This document shows, in pieces, positions 7,608 to 12,796 of a stretch of DNA of 12,796 nucleotides. The first letter of the stretch is position 1; the number at the start of each line of letters is the position of its first letter. Source of the stretch: Candidatus Falkowbacteria bacterium CG1_02_41_21 (GTDB lineage Bacteria; Patescibacteriota; Patescibacteriia; Patescibacteriales; UBA12465). The position numbers and the translations under genes are program-made. The notes beneath the pieces were generated by a model. It was not told the DNA's origin. It did not search any database and worked only from the letters and a program-made list of their open reading frames with translations. The DNA is taken from NCBI GenBank assembly GCA_001871235.1, contig MNUV01000014.1:1-12796 (forward strand). Direction: 5' to 3'.

Positions 7608-8491
7608 ATATGAATAAATCTAAAAAACCAGCCGAACCTTTGCCTCCCAAACCGCTGCGTCGTCCGGTAGTTCTGTTGTTATTGGACGGTTGGGGCGTTT
7701 CCAATACCAGAGAGAATAATGCTATTCGTCAGGCTAAGATTCCCAACTTCAAACATCTGGTGGCGCATTATCCCGCGGCCGTTATCAGTGGCAGCTCTAA
7801 GAAGGATAGCATTAATTATACTATGATTGGAGCCGGATCTTTGGAATCTAATCAGATTTCTTTGTCTAAAATTATAACTGATTGTCGCTGGAAACAAATT
7901 AAGATTGCCGAAACGGAAAAATTCGCGCTGATTAGTAATTTTTTCAATAATAGTCCAGATCAATTTTTAGGGGAAGATTATGATTTAGTCCCGTCGGTAA
8001 TTAAATCGGCTGAAGATGTTGATATTAAAATGTCGACGCCGGAAGTTATCAAGCATTTCAGCCAAGCCCTCAAGAGCAATCGTTATGACTTTATTTTATT
8101 AAGTTTGGCTAATATTGATAATGTTAGCCACTATGGCGACTTTAAAAAAACTATTGCGGCGATTGAATTTATCGATCAGACTCTCAAAAAAATAGCTCAA
8201 TTAGTTTTGAATCAGAAAGGCATTTTGCTGGTTACCAGCAGTCATGGTTATGCTGAACAAGTTTTTGATTTACAGACTGATTTGACCACCAAGGAAAATA
8301 CGGATAATCCGGTGCCGGTTATTATTGTCGGTGAGGAATATGCCGGCAAAACTATCGGATTGGAAGAGGCCCCGGCCAATGATTTAAGTTTGCTCGATCC
8401 TGTCGGCTCACTTTTAGATATTTCTCCGACTATTCTGCATATTATGGGCTTAAATGTCCCCCAGACAATGAAGGGGAAGAGCTTGATTTAA
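7601..8491 (+). CDS. Shortened, degenerate iPGM-like (alkaline phosphatase superfamily) protein
   Basis: The 296-residue product resembles cofactor-independent phosphoglycerate mutase, usually about 510 residues. It begins like iPGM: VVLLLLDGWGVSNTRENNAI (23-42). The conserved nucleophile block GNSEVGH is absent, although IGAG just after it remains (76-79). Within about 20 residues it rejoins the family at WKQIKIAETEKFA (97-109), so the inserted phosphotransferase domain (about 230 residues) is missing. GEDYDLVPS (124-132), LANIDNVSHYGD (keeping ligands Asp173 and His177), NPVPVIIVG (236-244) and the tail LDISPTILHIMGL (272-284) with MKGKSLI follow. The ADHG motif is SSHG (213-216), so one Asp ligand is Ser214; the His of HTTNPVP is Asn233. 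Mutase activity is unlikely; a residual hydrolase or a binding or regulatory role with enolase is inferred. The start may be ATG 7601 or ATG 7610; the latter has the AT-ATG context of nearby starts and gives 293 residues. Confidence 0.82.
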   Translation: MVNMNKSKKPAEPLPPKPLRRPVVLLLLDGWGVSNTRENNAIRQAKIPNFKHLVAHYPAAVISGSSKKDSINYTMIGAGSLESNQISLSKIITDCRWKQIKIAETEKFALISNFFNNSPDQFLGEDYDLVPSVIKSAEDVDIKMSTPEVIKHFSQALKSNRYDFILLSLANIDNVSHYGDFKKTIAAIEFIDQTLKKIAQLVLNQKGILLVTSSHGYAEQVFDLQTDLTTKENTDNPVPVIIVGEEYAGKTIGLEEAPANDLSLLDPVGSLLDISPTILHIMGLNVPQTMKGKSLI

Positions 8492-8494
8492 TAT

Positions 8495-8523
8495 TTGACA
8501 AATAATATTATTGATGATAGTTT
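8495..8523 (+). promoter_or_regulatory. Promoter-like element before the 73-codon orphan gene
   Basis: A perfect TTGACA (8495-8500), four bases after the iPGM-like stop codon, is followed by a 17-base spacer and TAGTTT (8518-8523, 3 of 6 matches). The -10 is weak, but the same layout (TTGACT, 17 bases, TAATTT) precedes the other orphan gene at 11502-11530. No terminator lies between the iPGM-like gene and this site, so read-through from eno is also possible. Confidence 0.45.
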
Positions 8524-8572
8524 TAAACCGATCAAGTAATAATAACAGTTTTTTAAACAAAATAATAAGGTT

Positions 8573-8794
8573 ATGAACTTATCGGTCAGTACTTGCGCCC
8601 TAGGATCTCTTGGTTTTTCCAAAGATCTTTCCCAAGAGTTTTATGGAAGAAAGAATGAGACTGAAAGGCAACGAATAATTTTTCGGGCAAATGATCCAAC
8701 TCCGGCGACGTATAATATTCTAGATGATTTGGATTTATTAGTTTCTGGTTGTTATGCCAGAGGCATATGTTGCCGTAGTCGTCGTTCTCCTTAA
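8573..8794 (+). CDS. Small orphan protein, Cys/Arg-rich C-terminus
   Basis: I do not recognise this 73-residue protein. It has a mixed polar body (KNETERQRIIFRANDPTPAT), an acidic hydrophobic stretch (NILDDLDLLVSG) and a short tail rich in Cys and Arg (GCYARGICCRSRRSP); a fourth Cys is near the start. No transmembrane helix or signal peptide is visible. Support for a real gene is positional: it fills most of a gap between convergent units, has a TTGACA promoter-like site 73 bases upstream of its start, and its stop codon is 7 bases before a strong terminator. The leader resembles that of the orphan gene at 11600. The acidic region followed by a Cys-rich end superficially recalls peptide precursors, but no modifying enzyme is nearby. 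AAGG lies only 2 bases from the ATG, too close for a normal ribosome site. It could still be a chance open frame. Confidence 0.5.
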   Translation: MNLSVSTCALGSLGFSKDLSQEFYGRKNETERQRIIFRANDPTPATYNILDDLDLLVSGCYARGICCRSRRSP

Positions 8795-8801
8795 AATTTT
8801 C

Positions 8802-8834
8802 AAAGGCTTGAAATAATCAAGCCTTTTGTTTTTA
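8802..8834 (+). terminator. Intrinsic terminator after the small orphan gene
   Basis: AAAGGCTTGA (8802-8811) pairs perfectly with TCAAGCCTTT (8817-8826) around the loop AATAA, followed by a T-rich run on the plus strand. This is a strong terminator for the plus-strand unit. The minus-strand gyrB and DUF212 unit converges on it; in that direction the T-rich tract is weaker (TTTGAAAATTTT), so it may stop both. Confidence 0.92.
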
Positions 8835-8853
8835 TCCAAATTGTATTTATTGA

Positions 8854-9315
8854 TTAATAAAATAGAACGTAGGCGAGCAGGCTGACAACTATGCCCAAAG
8901 CGCTGCCGGCCAGAACTTCTTTTTTGGTATGACCGATTTTTTCCAAGAGGTGAGGATATTTCTGATCAAGGACATCGTCATTCTTTAAGTCTTTGACTAA
9001 GATATTTAAGACTTCTCCATGTTGGCTCAAGTAGTTGCGGAGACGCAGAGCATCATTGATGATTACTAGGCAGATTACAAAGCTAATGGCAAACAAAGGC
9101 GAAAAGAGACCTTCGGTCAGGCCGGTAATAGTGGTTAGCGATACCATCAGAGCGCCATGGCCTGATGGCATTCCGGCGTAGGTAAAGATAAAGAAATCTT
9201 TAATTTTCAATTTTTGTTGCTTTTGTTTGATGGAAATTTTAATAATCTGAGCGGTGGCGGCCGCGGCAAAAGGGGCTAGGAGAACTAAATGATGGGCGAT
9301 AAATTGTTTAATCAT
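8854..9315 (-). CDS. Divergent PAP2-family membrane protein (DUF212/YuiD type)
   Basis: The 153-residue protein matches the DUF212 (PF02681) family, remote relatives of PAP2 acid phosphatases, at normal family length. It starts with a hydrophobic helix containing the family's early Ala-rich segment (about 10-25). The signature usually read as GMPSSHSA is GMPSGHGALMVSLTTITGL (48-66): His53 is kept but two Ser are Gly. FSPLFAISFVICLVIINDAL (71-90) is the second core helix with the conserved Asp88, and KIGHTKKEVLAGSALGIVVS (126-145) is the C-terminal family block. The usual DAxGVRR stretch is DALRLRN. Activity of this family is poorly defined; a lipid-phosphate role is only an analogy. It begins 2 bases after the gyrB stop, so the two are surely co-transcribed. 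No Shine-Dalgarno site. Confidence 0.88.
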   Translation of the reverse strand: MIKQFIAHHLVLLAPFAAAATAQIIKISIKQKQQKLKIKDFFIFTYAGMPSGHGALMVSLTTITGLTEGLFSPLFAISFVICLVIINDALRLRNYLSQHGEVLNILVKDLKNDDVLDQKYPHLLEKIGHTKKEVLAGSALGIVVSLLAYVLFY

Positions 9316-9317
9316 AA

Positions 9318-11336
9318 TTAAATATCTAAATTGGTAACATTTTTGGCATGAGTTTGGATAAAATGTTTGCGCGGGGCGACATCATCGCCCATTAACATAT
9401 CAAAAATTTTGTCAGCCAAGGCCGCGTCTTCCACAGTCACTTGTTTGACAATCCTCTTTTCGGGGTCCATGGTGGTTTCCCAAAGCTGTTCCGGATTCAT
9501 TTCACCCAAACCTTTGTACCGTTGGATATTAATTTTGGGAGACTTTTTTTCTTTAGCTTCAGCCGCTTCTTTCATTTCGGCTTCGGTTCCTTCTTCTTCA
9601 TCATCGCCAACTTGTTCGACGACTTCGGCAATACCACCCCCGAGATTTTTTATAATCTCAACTTTTTCTTCATCGGAATAGGCATAATGGACGGCCACGC
9701 CTTTTTTAATTTGATAGAGCGGCGGTTGAGCGATATAAACATGGCCGCTGGTAATTAATTGGGCGAAGTGACGGAAAAATAAAGTTAAAAGCAGAGTGCG
9801 GATATGGGCGCCGTCGACATCGGCATCGGTCATGATAATCACGCGGTGATATCTTAATTTACTTAAATCCAGTTGGTCGTCAATGTTAGTGCCCAGAGCA
9901 ATGACTAAATTTTTAATTTCATTATTAGCCAGCATTTTATCCAAACGGGCCTTTTCCACGTTTAATATCTTGCCTCGGAGCGGTAAAATAGCTTGGAATT
10001 TACGGTTGCGGCCTTGTTTGGCGCTGCCGCCGGCGGAGTCGCCCTCGACGATGTATAATTCGCATTCTTCGGGGTGGCGGGAAGAGCAGTCGGCTAATTT
10101 TCCCGGTAAAGTCATGCCCTCCAAAGCGCCTTTGCGCAAAATAGTGGCTCGCGCGGAGCGAGCGGCGAGACGGGCCTGGGCGGATAAAAGGCATTTTTCC
10201 ATCATGGCTTCCGCCTCCTTGGGGTGTTCTTCCAAGAAAGTATTGAAAGTTTCACCGAATATTTGTTCAACGTAAGTTTTGACCTCGGCATTGCCTAATT
10301 TAGCTTTAGTTTGGCCCTCAAATTGCGGATCAATAATTTTGACGCTGATAACGGCGGTTAAACCTTCGCGGACATCTTCGCCGGTGAGATTTTCATCTTT
10401 TTCTTTAATTAAATTATGTTTACGGGCATAGGAATTGAGAGTGCGGGTGAGAGCGGTTTTAAACCCCATTAAATGAGTGCCACCTTCCGGGTTATGAATA
10501 TTATTGGCGAAAGCGAGAGAAGTTTCGTTGTATTGATCGTTGTATTGTAAAGCGATTTCCACTCGAGTGTCGTGCATGGTTTTATCGCAATAAAAAATAG
10601 TGTCATTTTTGACGGCTTGATTGCGATGTAAAGCTTTGATATAGGATTTAATGCCGCCTTCAAAATAGAATTGATAATGTTTCGGGCTATGGTCGGCTCG
10701 TTCATCAATCACATTCATGACAATGCCTTTATTCAGGTAGGATTGTTGTCTGAGGCGATCTAAAATTTTGCCCCAATCAAATTCGGTTTCGGTAAAGATA
10801 GCGGGGTCCGGTTTAAAAGTAATAATCGTGCCGGTTTTCTGGCTGACGCCGATTGGAGTTACCTTTTTTTGCGGGATGCCCCTCTTATATTCTTGGCTCC
10901 AAGCATGGCCATCGCGATGAATCTCAGCTCTTAAATATTCGCTTAAAGCATTGACGACCGAAACGCCGACGCCATGCAGACCGCCGGATACTTTGTAACC
11001 GCTGCCGCCGAATTTTCCACCGGCGTGAAGCTTGGTCAGAACCGTTTCTAAAGCCGAGAGCCCCGTTATCTTATGTTTTTCCACCGGGATGCCGCGACCA
11101 TTATCTTCAACTTTAACCATGCCATCTTTGAGCATAGTGACCGTAATGACATCGGCATAGCCGGCCATCGCTTCATCAATGGAATTATCAACCACTTCCC
11201 AAATTAAATGATGCAAACCGGCGACAGAAGTAGAGCCGATATACATACCGGGACGACGTCTAACCGGGTCTAAACCTTCCAGGACGGTAATGGCATCGGC
11301 GCCGTAGTCAGATTTTACTGGTTTTTTTTCGGGCAT
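9318..11336 (-). CDS. gyrB: DNA gyrase subunit B
   Basis: This is the ATPase subunit of the type IIA topoisomerase that introduces negative supercoils; its partner GyrA is not in the window. The 672 residues show the GHKL ATPase site: EGLDPVRRRPGMYIGST (20-36), WEVVDNSIDEA (46-56, catalytic Glu47 and Mg-binding Asn51), DNGRGIP (78-84) and the lid KFGGSGYKVSGGLHGVG (108-124). The transducer domain includes NPEGGTHL (282-289) and QTKAKLGN (342-349). The TOPRIM domain has YIVEGDSAGGSAKQGRNR (428-445, Glu431) and IMTDADVDGAHIR (501-513, Asp504/506/508). The C-terminus has QRYKGLGEMN (605-614) and ends NVTNLDI. Residues about 572-600 are an acidic/Lys-rich low-complexity insert just before QRYKGLGEMN. 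ParE cannot be fully excluded by eye, but AQPPLYQIKKG and the overall length favour GyrB. The start has a promoter about 60 bases upstream. Confidence 0.96.
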   Translation of the reverse strand: MPEKKPVKSDYGADAITVLEGLDPVRRRPGMYIGSTSVAGLHHLIWEVVDNSIDEAMAGYADVITVTMLKDGMVKVEDNGRGIPVEKHKITGLSALETVLTKLHAGGKFGGSGYKVSGGLHGVGVSVVNALSEYLRAEIHRDGHAWSQEYKRGIPQKKVTPIGVSQKTGTIITFKPDPAIFTETEFDWGKILDRLRQQSYLNKGIVMNVIDERADHSPKHYQFYFEGGIKSYIKALHRNQAVKNDTIFYCDKTMHDTRVEIALQYNDQYNETSLAFANNIHNPEGGTHLMGFKTALTRTLNSYARKHNLIKEKDENLTGEDVREGLTAVISVKIIDPQFEGQTKAKLGNAEVKTYVEQIFGETFNTFLEEHPKEAEAMMEKCLLSAQARLAARSARATILRKGALEGMTLPGKLADCSSRHPEECELYIVEGDSAGGSAKQGRNRKFQAILPLRGKILNVEKARLDKMLANNEIKNLVIALGTNIDDQLDLSKLRYHRVIIMTDADVDGAHIRTLLLTLFFRHFAQLITSGHVYIAQPPLYQIKKGVAVHYAYSDEEKVEIIKNLGGGIAEVVEQVGDDEEEGTEAEMKEAAEAKEKKSPKINIQRYKGLGEMNPEQLWETTMDPEKRIVKQVTVEDAALADKIFDMLMGDDVAPRKHFIQTHAKNVTNLDI

Positions 11337-11403
11337 ATAAAATAAAAAAATACACTTAAATTGTGATATTTTTTTTTAAGTTTTATTAATTTTCTCTATT
11401 CTT

Positions 11404-11432
11404 ATTTTAGCAAAAAAATCCAGGTTTGACAA
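11404..11432 (-). promoter_or_regulatory. gyrB: Promoter of gyrB
   Basis: On the complement, TTGTCA (11427-11432, 5 of 6 matches) is followed by a 17-base spacer and TAAAAT (11404-11409, 5 of 6). Transcription would start near 11397, giving an AT-rich leader of about 60 bases before the ATG at 11336. This is one of the best sigma70-type matches in the window. The leader contains a nine-base A run on the coding strand but no clear ribosome site. Confidence 0.7.
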
Positions 11433-11501
11433 GGGAATTTCGGTTTAATTGGAGTTAAAAGCCGTTAGTTTTAGGGGCTATTTTTGCCGGTTTTTTACTC
11501 A

Positions 11502-11530
11502 TTGACTATTTTATATAAATATAGTAATTT
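11502..11530 (+). promoter_or_regulatory. Promoter-like element before the 177-codon orphan gene
   Basis: TTGACT (11502-11507, 5 of 6 matches) is followed by a 17-base spacer and TAATTT (11525-11530, 3 of 6). It copies the layout and the TARTTTTAA -10 region found before the other orphan gene (8495-8523). Predicted transcription start is near 11537. The rest of 11337-11599, besides the gyrB promoter and this unit, shows nothing further. Confidence 0.45.
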
Positions 11531-11535
11531 TAACT

Positions 11536-11599
11536 GAAGTCCGAGAAGCGAAAGGTGGACTATAAATACCAAGTAACAGTACTTTAAAACAAACTGACA
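11536..11599 (+). promoter_or_regulatory. Structured leader of the 177-codon orphan gene
   Basis: The predicted 5' leader contains two possible hairpins: AGTCC (11538-11542) with GGACT (11557-11561) around a purine-rich 14-base loop, and AAGTA (11571-11575) with TACTT (11580-11584) around ACAG. The second lies in a segment that resembles the leader of the small gene at 8573: CAAGTAA, CAGT, two variable bases, then TTTAAA and CAAA. I do not recognise a known riboswitch. The stems are short, so structure is plausible but unproven. Confidence 0.35.
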
Positions 11600-12133
11600 A
11601 TGAAAAGAATTCTCAGGGAGGTCTCCGTTGGCGAATCAGCGGACGCCATTTCAAACTTTATGAAACTTGTGGCCAACGAAAAGTTTGGTCATTATTGGCT
11701 TCATCAATTAAACTTGTTGATGCGGAAAGAGCCGACGCATGTTTTAACCAATAAATGGTTGGAGGATTTGTCCAGCAAGTATACCTGGGCCAAGACCGAA
11801 AAGCACTTTTTAGAAACTAAACGATTATGGTTTAATGAACCGCAGTGGCCGTTTCAGATTTGTGTCTTAGATATTGGCGGAATGGATAATGAGACTCTTT
11901 TTAAAGAATGGGAATCCCACCATAACTTGGCTGGCGATATTAAACATTTTTCTTTGCTGTCTCCGTCCGAGTCAAAAAAAATTTGTTTAATTCGACTGGA
12001 GGCTGGGTTTCTAGGCCTTTCGCCAGGATTTAAATTTGGTGATATAAATCGAGCCCACCCAGATTTAAATTTGTCTCTCTGCCCGCCGGAAACCGCATTT
12101 TTTTTGAGGTCTTTAGTTAAAGAATGTTTCTGA
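11600..12133 (+). CDS. Orphan protein of unknown function beside IS30
   Basis: I do not recognise a family. The 177-residue protein is soluble-looking, with no signal peptide or membrane helix, and is rich in Trp, Leu and Lys. It has an N-terminal helical part (SADAISNFMKLVANEKFGHY), a middle part with repeated Trp (HYWLHQ, NKWLEDL, YTWAKTEKHF, EPQWPFQI) and a C-terminal part with alternating hydrophobic stretches (KKICLIRLEAGFLGLSPGF) ending near LNLSLCPPETAFFLRSL. No metal-binding or nucleotide-binding motif is evident. It lies between the divergent gyrB gene and an IS30 transposase, with its own promoter-like site and a structured leader. It ends in TGA at 12131-12133, only two bases before the inverted repeat in front of the transposase. 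Codon use looks like its neighbours. The long frame and promoter make a real gene likely. Confidence 0.7.
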   Translation: MKRILREVSVGESADAISNFMKLVANEKFGHYWLHQLNLLMRKEPTHVLTNKWLEDLSSKYTWAKTEKHFLETKRLWFNEPQWPFQICVLDIGGMDNETLFKEWESHHNLAGDIKHFSLLSPSESKKICLIRLEAGFLGLSPGFKFGDINRAHPDLNLSLCPPETAFFLRSLVKECF

Positions 12134-12134
12134 C

Positions 12135-12192
12135 TAGAATCTAACGCAACAAATTTGGCGCGGAGCGCCAATAGTGTTAAGTTAGAATTCTA
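12135..12192. repeat. 58-base imperfect inverted repeat before the IS30 transposase
   Basis: TAGAATCTAAC (12135-12145) pairs with GTTAGAATTCTA (12181-12192) with a single bulged base. Inside it, TTGGCGC (12155-12161) pairs with GCGCCAA (12165-12171) around GGA. The outer arm ends on the first base of the transposase ATG. As RNA or as a DNA cruciform it could bury the start codon or mark the IS end. There is no T run, so it is not an ordinary terminator. Confidence 0.6.
12163..12174 (+). repeat. Candidate left terminal inverted repeat of IS30 element
   Basis: GAGCGCCAATAG, 17 bases before the transposase ATG, matches the complement of the repeat after the left-hand transposase fragment (267-278) at 11 of 12 positions. 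The true tip of the element may lie further out, near 12146-12150, where an ACAAA block recalls the outer part of the right end. The boundary is uncertain. Confidence 0.5.
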
Positions 12193-12796
12193 TGACAAAT
12201 TATAAAAGATTAAGTGATTTAGAGCGAGAAGAAATCAGCCGGATGCTCTCGCAAGATTGTTCTTTAAACGATATCGCCCAACAGTTAGGGCGCTACACCA
12301 GTACTATTAGCCGGGAAGTTAATCGGGGTGGTTGTAACAAGTATAACTATCGAGCCGCTAAGGCCCAAAGTCGAGCCAGGAGAAATGCCGCCAAAAGAAA
12401 GTCTGGTAAATATCGGCTAAATGATAGCCTGGAATTATGGCAATATATCCGTCAGAAGCTAATCCGGAAGAAATGGTCGCCCCGACAGATTGCCGAAGAA
12501 CTCAAAATAGATTATCCTGAAGATATGACTATGCGGATATCACCGGAGACAATCTATACCTATATCTATGTCTTGCCTCGAGGCACTCTCAAGAAAGAGC
12601 TGACAGCCTGTTTGAGACGGAATCATAAACGAAGGTACAAACAGTCCCGAGGTGTCAAAATGGAACGAAAACTGGAAGATATGCTCTCAATTGAAGAACG
12701 ACCGAAAGAGGTGGAAGACCGGATTATTCCGGGACATTGGGAAGGTGATTTGATTGTGGGTAAGTACAATCGTTCGGCTCTTGGCACTCTAGTAGA
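12192..12796 (+). CDS. IS30-family transposase, N-terminal part (cut by window end)
   Basis: The frame is open to the window edge and gives the first 201 residues. An N-terminal helix-turn-helix of the HTH_38 type (LSDLEREEISRML, then SLNDIAQQLGRYTSTISREV, 24-43) binds the IS ends. A basic linker (RAAKAQSRARRNAAKRK) and the second helical region WSPRQIAEELK (95-105) with ISPETIYTYIY (116-126) follow; both are typical of IS30 transposases. The integrase-like core begins at RIIPGHWEGDLIVGKYN (177-193), with Asp186 as the first catalytic Asp. The remaining Asp, Glu and C-terminus are beyond the window. No Shine-Dalgarno site precedes the ATG, which sits at the edge of an inverted repeat. No disruption is visible, so the copy may be active. 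Confidence 0.94.
   Translation, partial: MTNYKRLSDLEREEISRMLSQDCSLNDIAQQLGRYTSTISREVNRGGCNKYNYRAAKAQSRARRNAAKRKSGKYRLNDSLELWQYIRQKLIRKKWSPRQIAEELKIDYPEDMTMRISPETIYTYIYVLPRGTLKKELTACLRRNHKRRYKQSRGVKMERKLEDMLSIEERPKEVEDRIIPGHWEGDLIVGKYNRSALGTLV

Noticed and set aside
8489..8511. AATATT inverted repeat just after the iPGM-like gene as a terminator
   Set aside because: The stem is only six A/T pairs and no T run follows; the region also contains the TTGACA box, so a promoter reading fits better.
9367..10275. Several plus-strand frames of 100-130 codons opposite gyrB
   Set aside because: They are antisense to a strongly conserved gene, overlap each other, have biased low-complexity translations and no recognisable motif; they follow from the codon pattern of gyrB.
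11426..11454. Plus-strand TTGACA at 11426 as a second promoter towards the orphan gene
   Set aside because: No acceptable -10 box lies 16-18 bases downstream on that strand; the bases are better explained as the complement of the gyrB -35.
11854..12171. 105-codon minus-strand frame opposite the orphan gene
   Set aside because: It mostly mirrors the 177-codon gene, which has a promoter-like site and leader; the minus frame has neither.
1..12796. CRISPR array, tRNA or rRNA genes
   Set aside because: No regularly spaced direct repeats, no cloverleaf-like segment with TTCGA-type arms, and no rRNA-like blocks were seen in the intergenic gaps, all of which are shorter than 300 bases.
1..12796. 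Small circular plasmid closed through one IS30 copy
   Set aside because: The two ends would be compatible, but the window carries pgk, eno and gyrB, and the sequence ends do not overlap; contig breakage at a repeat is simpler.

Overview
The window looks like a chromosomal piece of an uncultured Patescibacteria (CPR) bacterium. This is an inference from AT-rich coding sequence, very short intergenic gaps, almost no Shine-Dalgarno sites, small degenerate versions of common enzymes, and several orphan proteins. Core genes (pgk, eno, gyrB) argue against a plasmid or phage. TAA and TGA both act as stops, so the code looks standard.

Layout, left to right. (1) Bases 2-247 are the last 81 codons of an IS30-family transposase. 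Its right end appears to supply the -35 box of a promoter whose -10 box lies just outside. (2) Bases 330-5773 form one tightly packed plus-strand operon: a membrane-anchored secreted beta-propeller protein, an unrecognised polytopic membrane protein, an HtrA/DegS-like PDZ protein without an intact catalytic triad, and phosphoglycerate kinase. A strong hairpin terminator follows at 5795-5827. (3) On the minus strand sits a lone response-regulator receiver domain whose phospho-acceptor Asp is a Tyr. (4) A divergent promoter pair with nearly touching -35 boxes serves that receiver and a plus-strand unit of enolase followed by a shortened iPGM-like protein. The latter lacks the phosphotransferase domain and several metal ligands. 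(5) A 73-codon orphan gene with its own promoter-like sequence ends 7 bases before a strong terminator. (6) A minus-strand pair, gyrB and a DUF212/YuiD-type (divergent PAP2) membrane protein, converges on it. (7) After gyrB come a structured leader, a 177-codon orphan gene, and the first 201 codons of another IS30-family transposase cut by the window end.

How the parts relate: pgk, eno and the iPGM-like gene are lower-glycolysis genes in two neighbouring units. The first three genes of the big operon are all envelope-directed. The two orphan genes have similar -35/-10 elements and a similar leader, suggesting they are expressed the same way although their proteins are unrelated by eye. The most unusual theme is three proteins that keep a familiar fold signature but have lost catalytic residues: the HtrA-like protein, the receiver and the iPGM-like protein. 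No CRISPR array, rRNA or tRNA was seen. All family assignments come from motifs read by eye; no database search was run.
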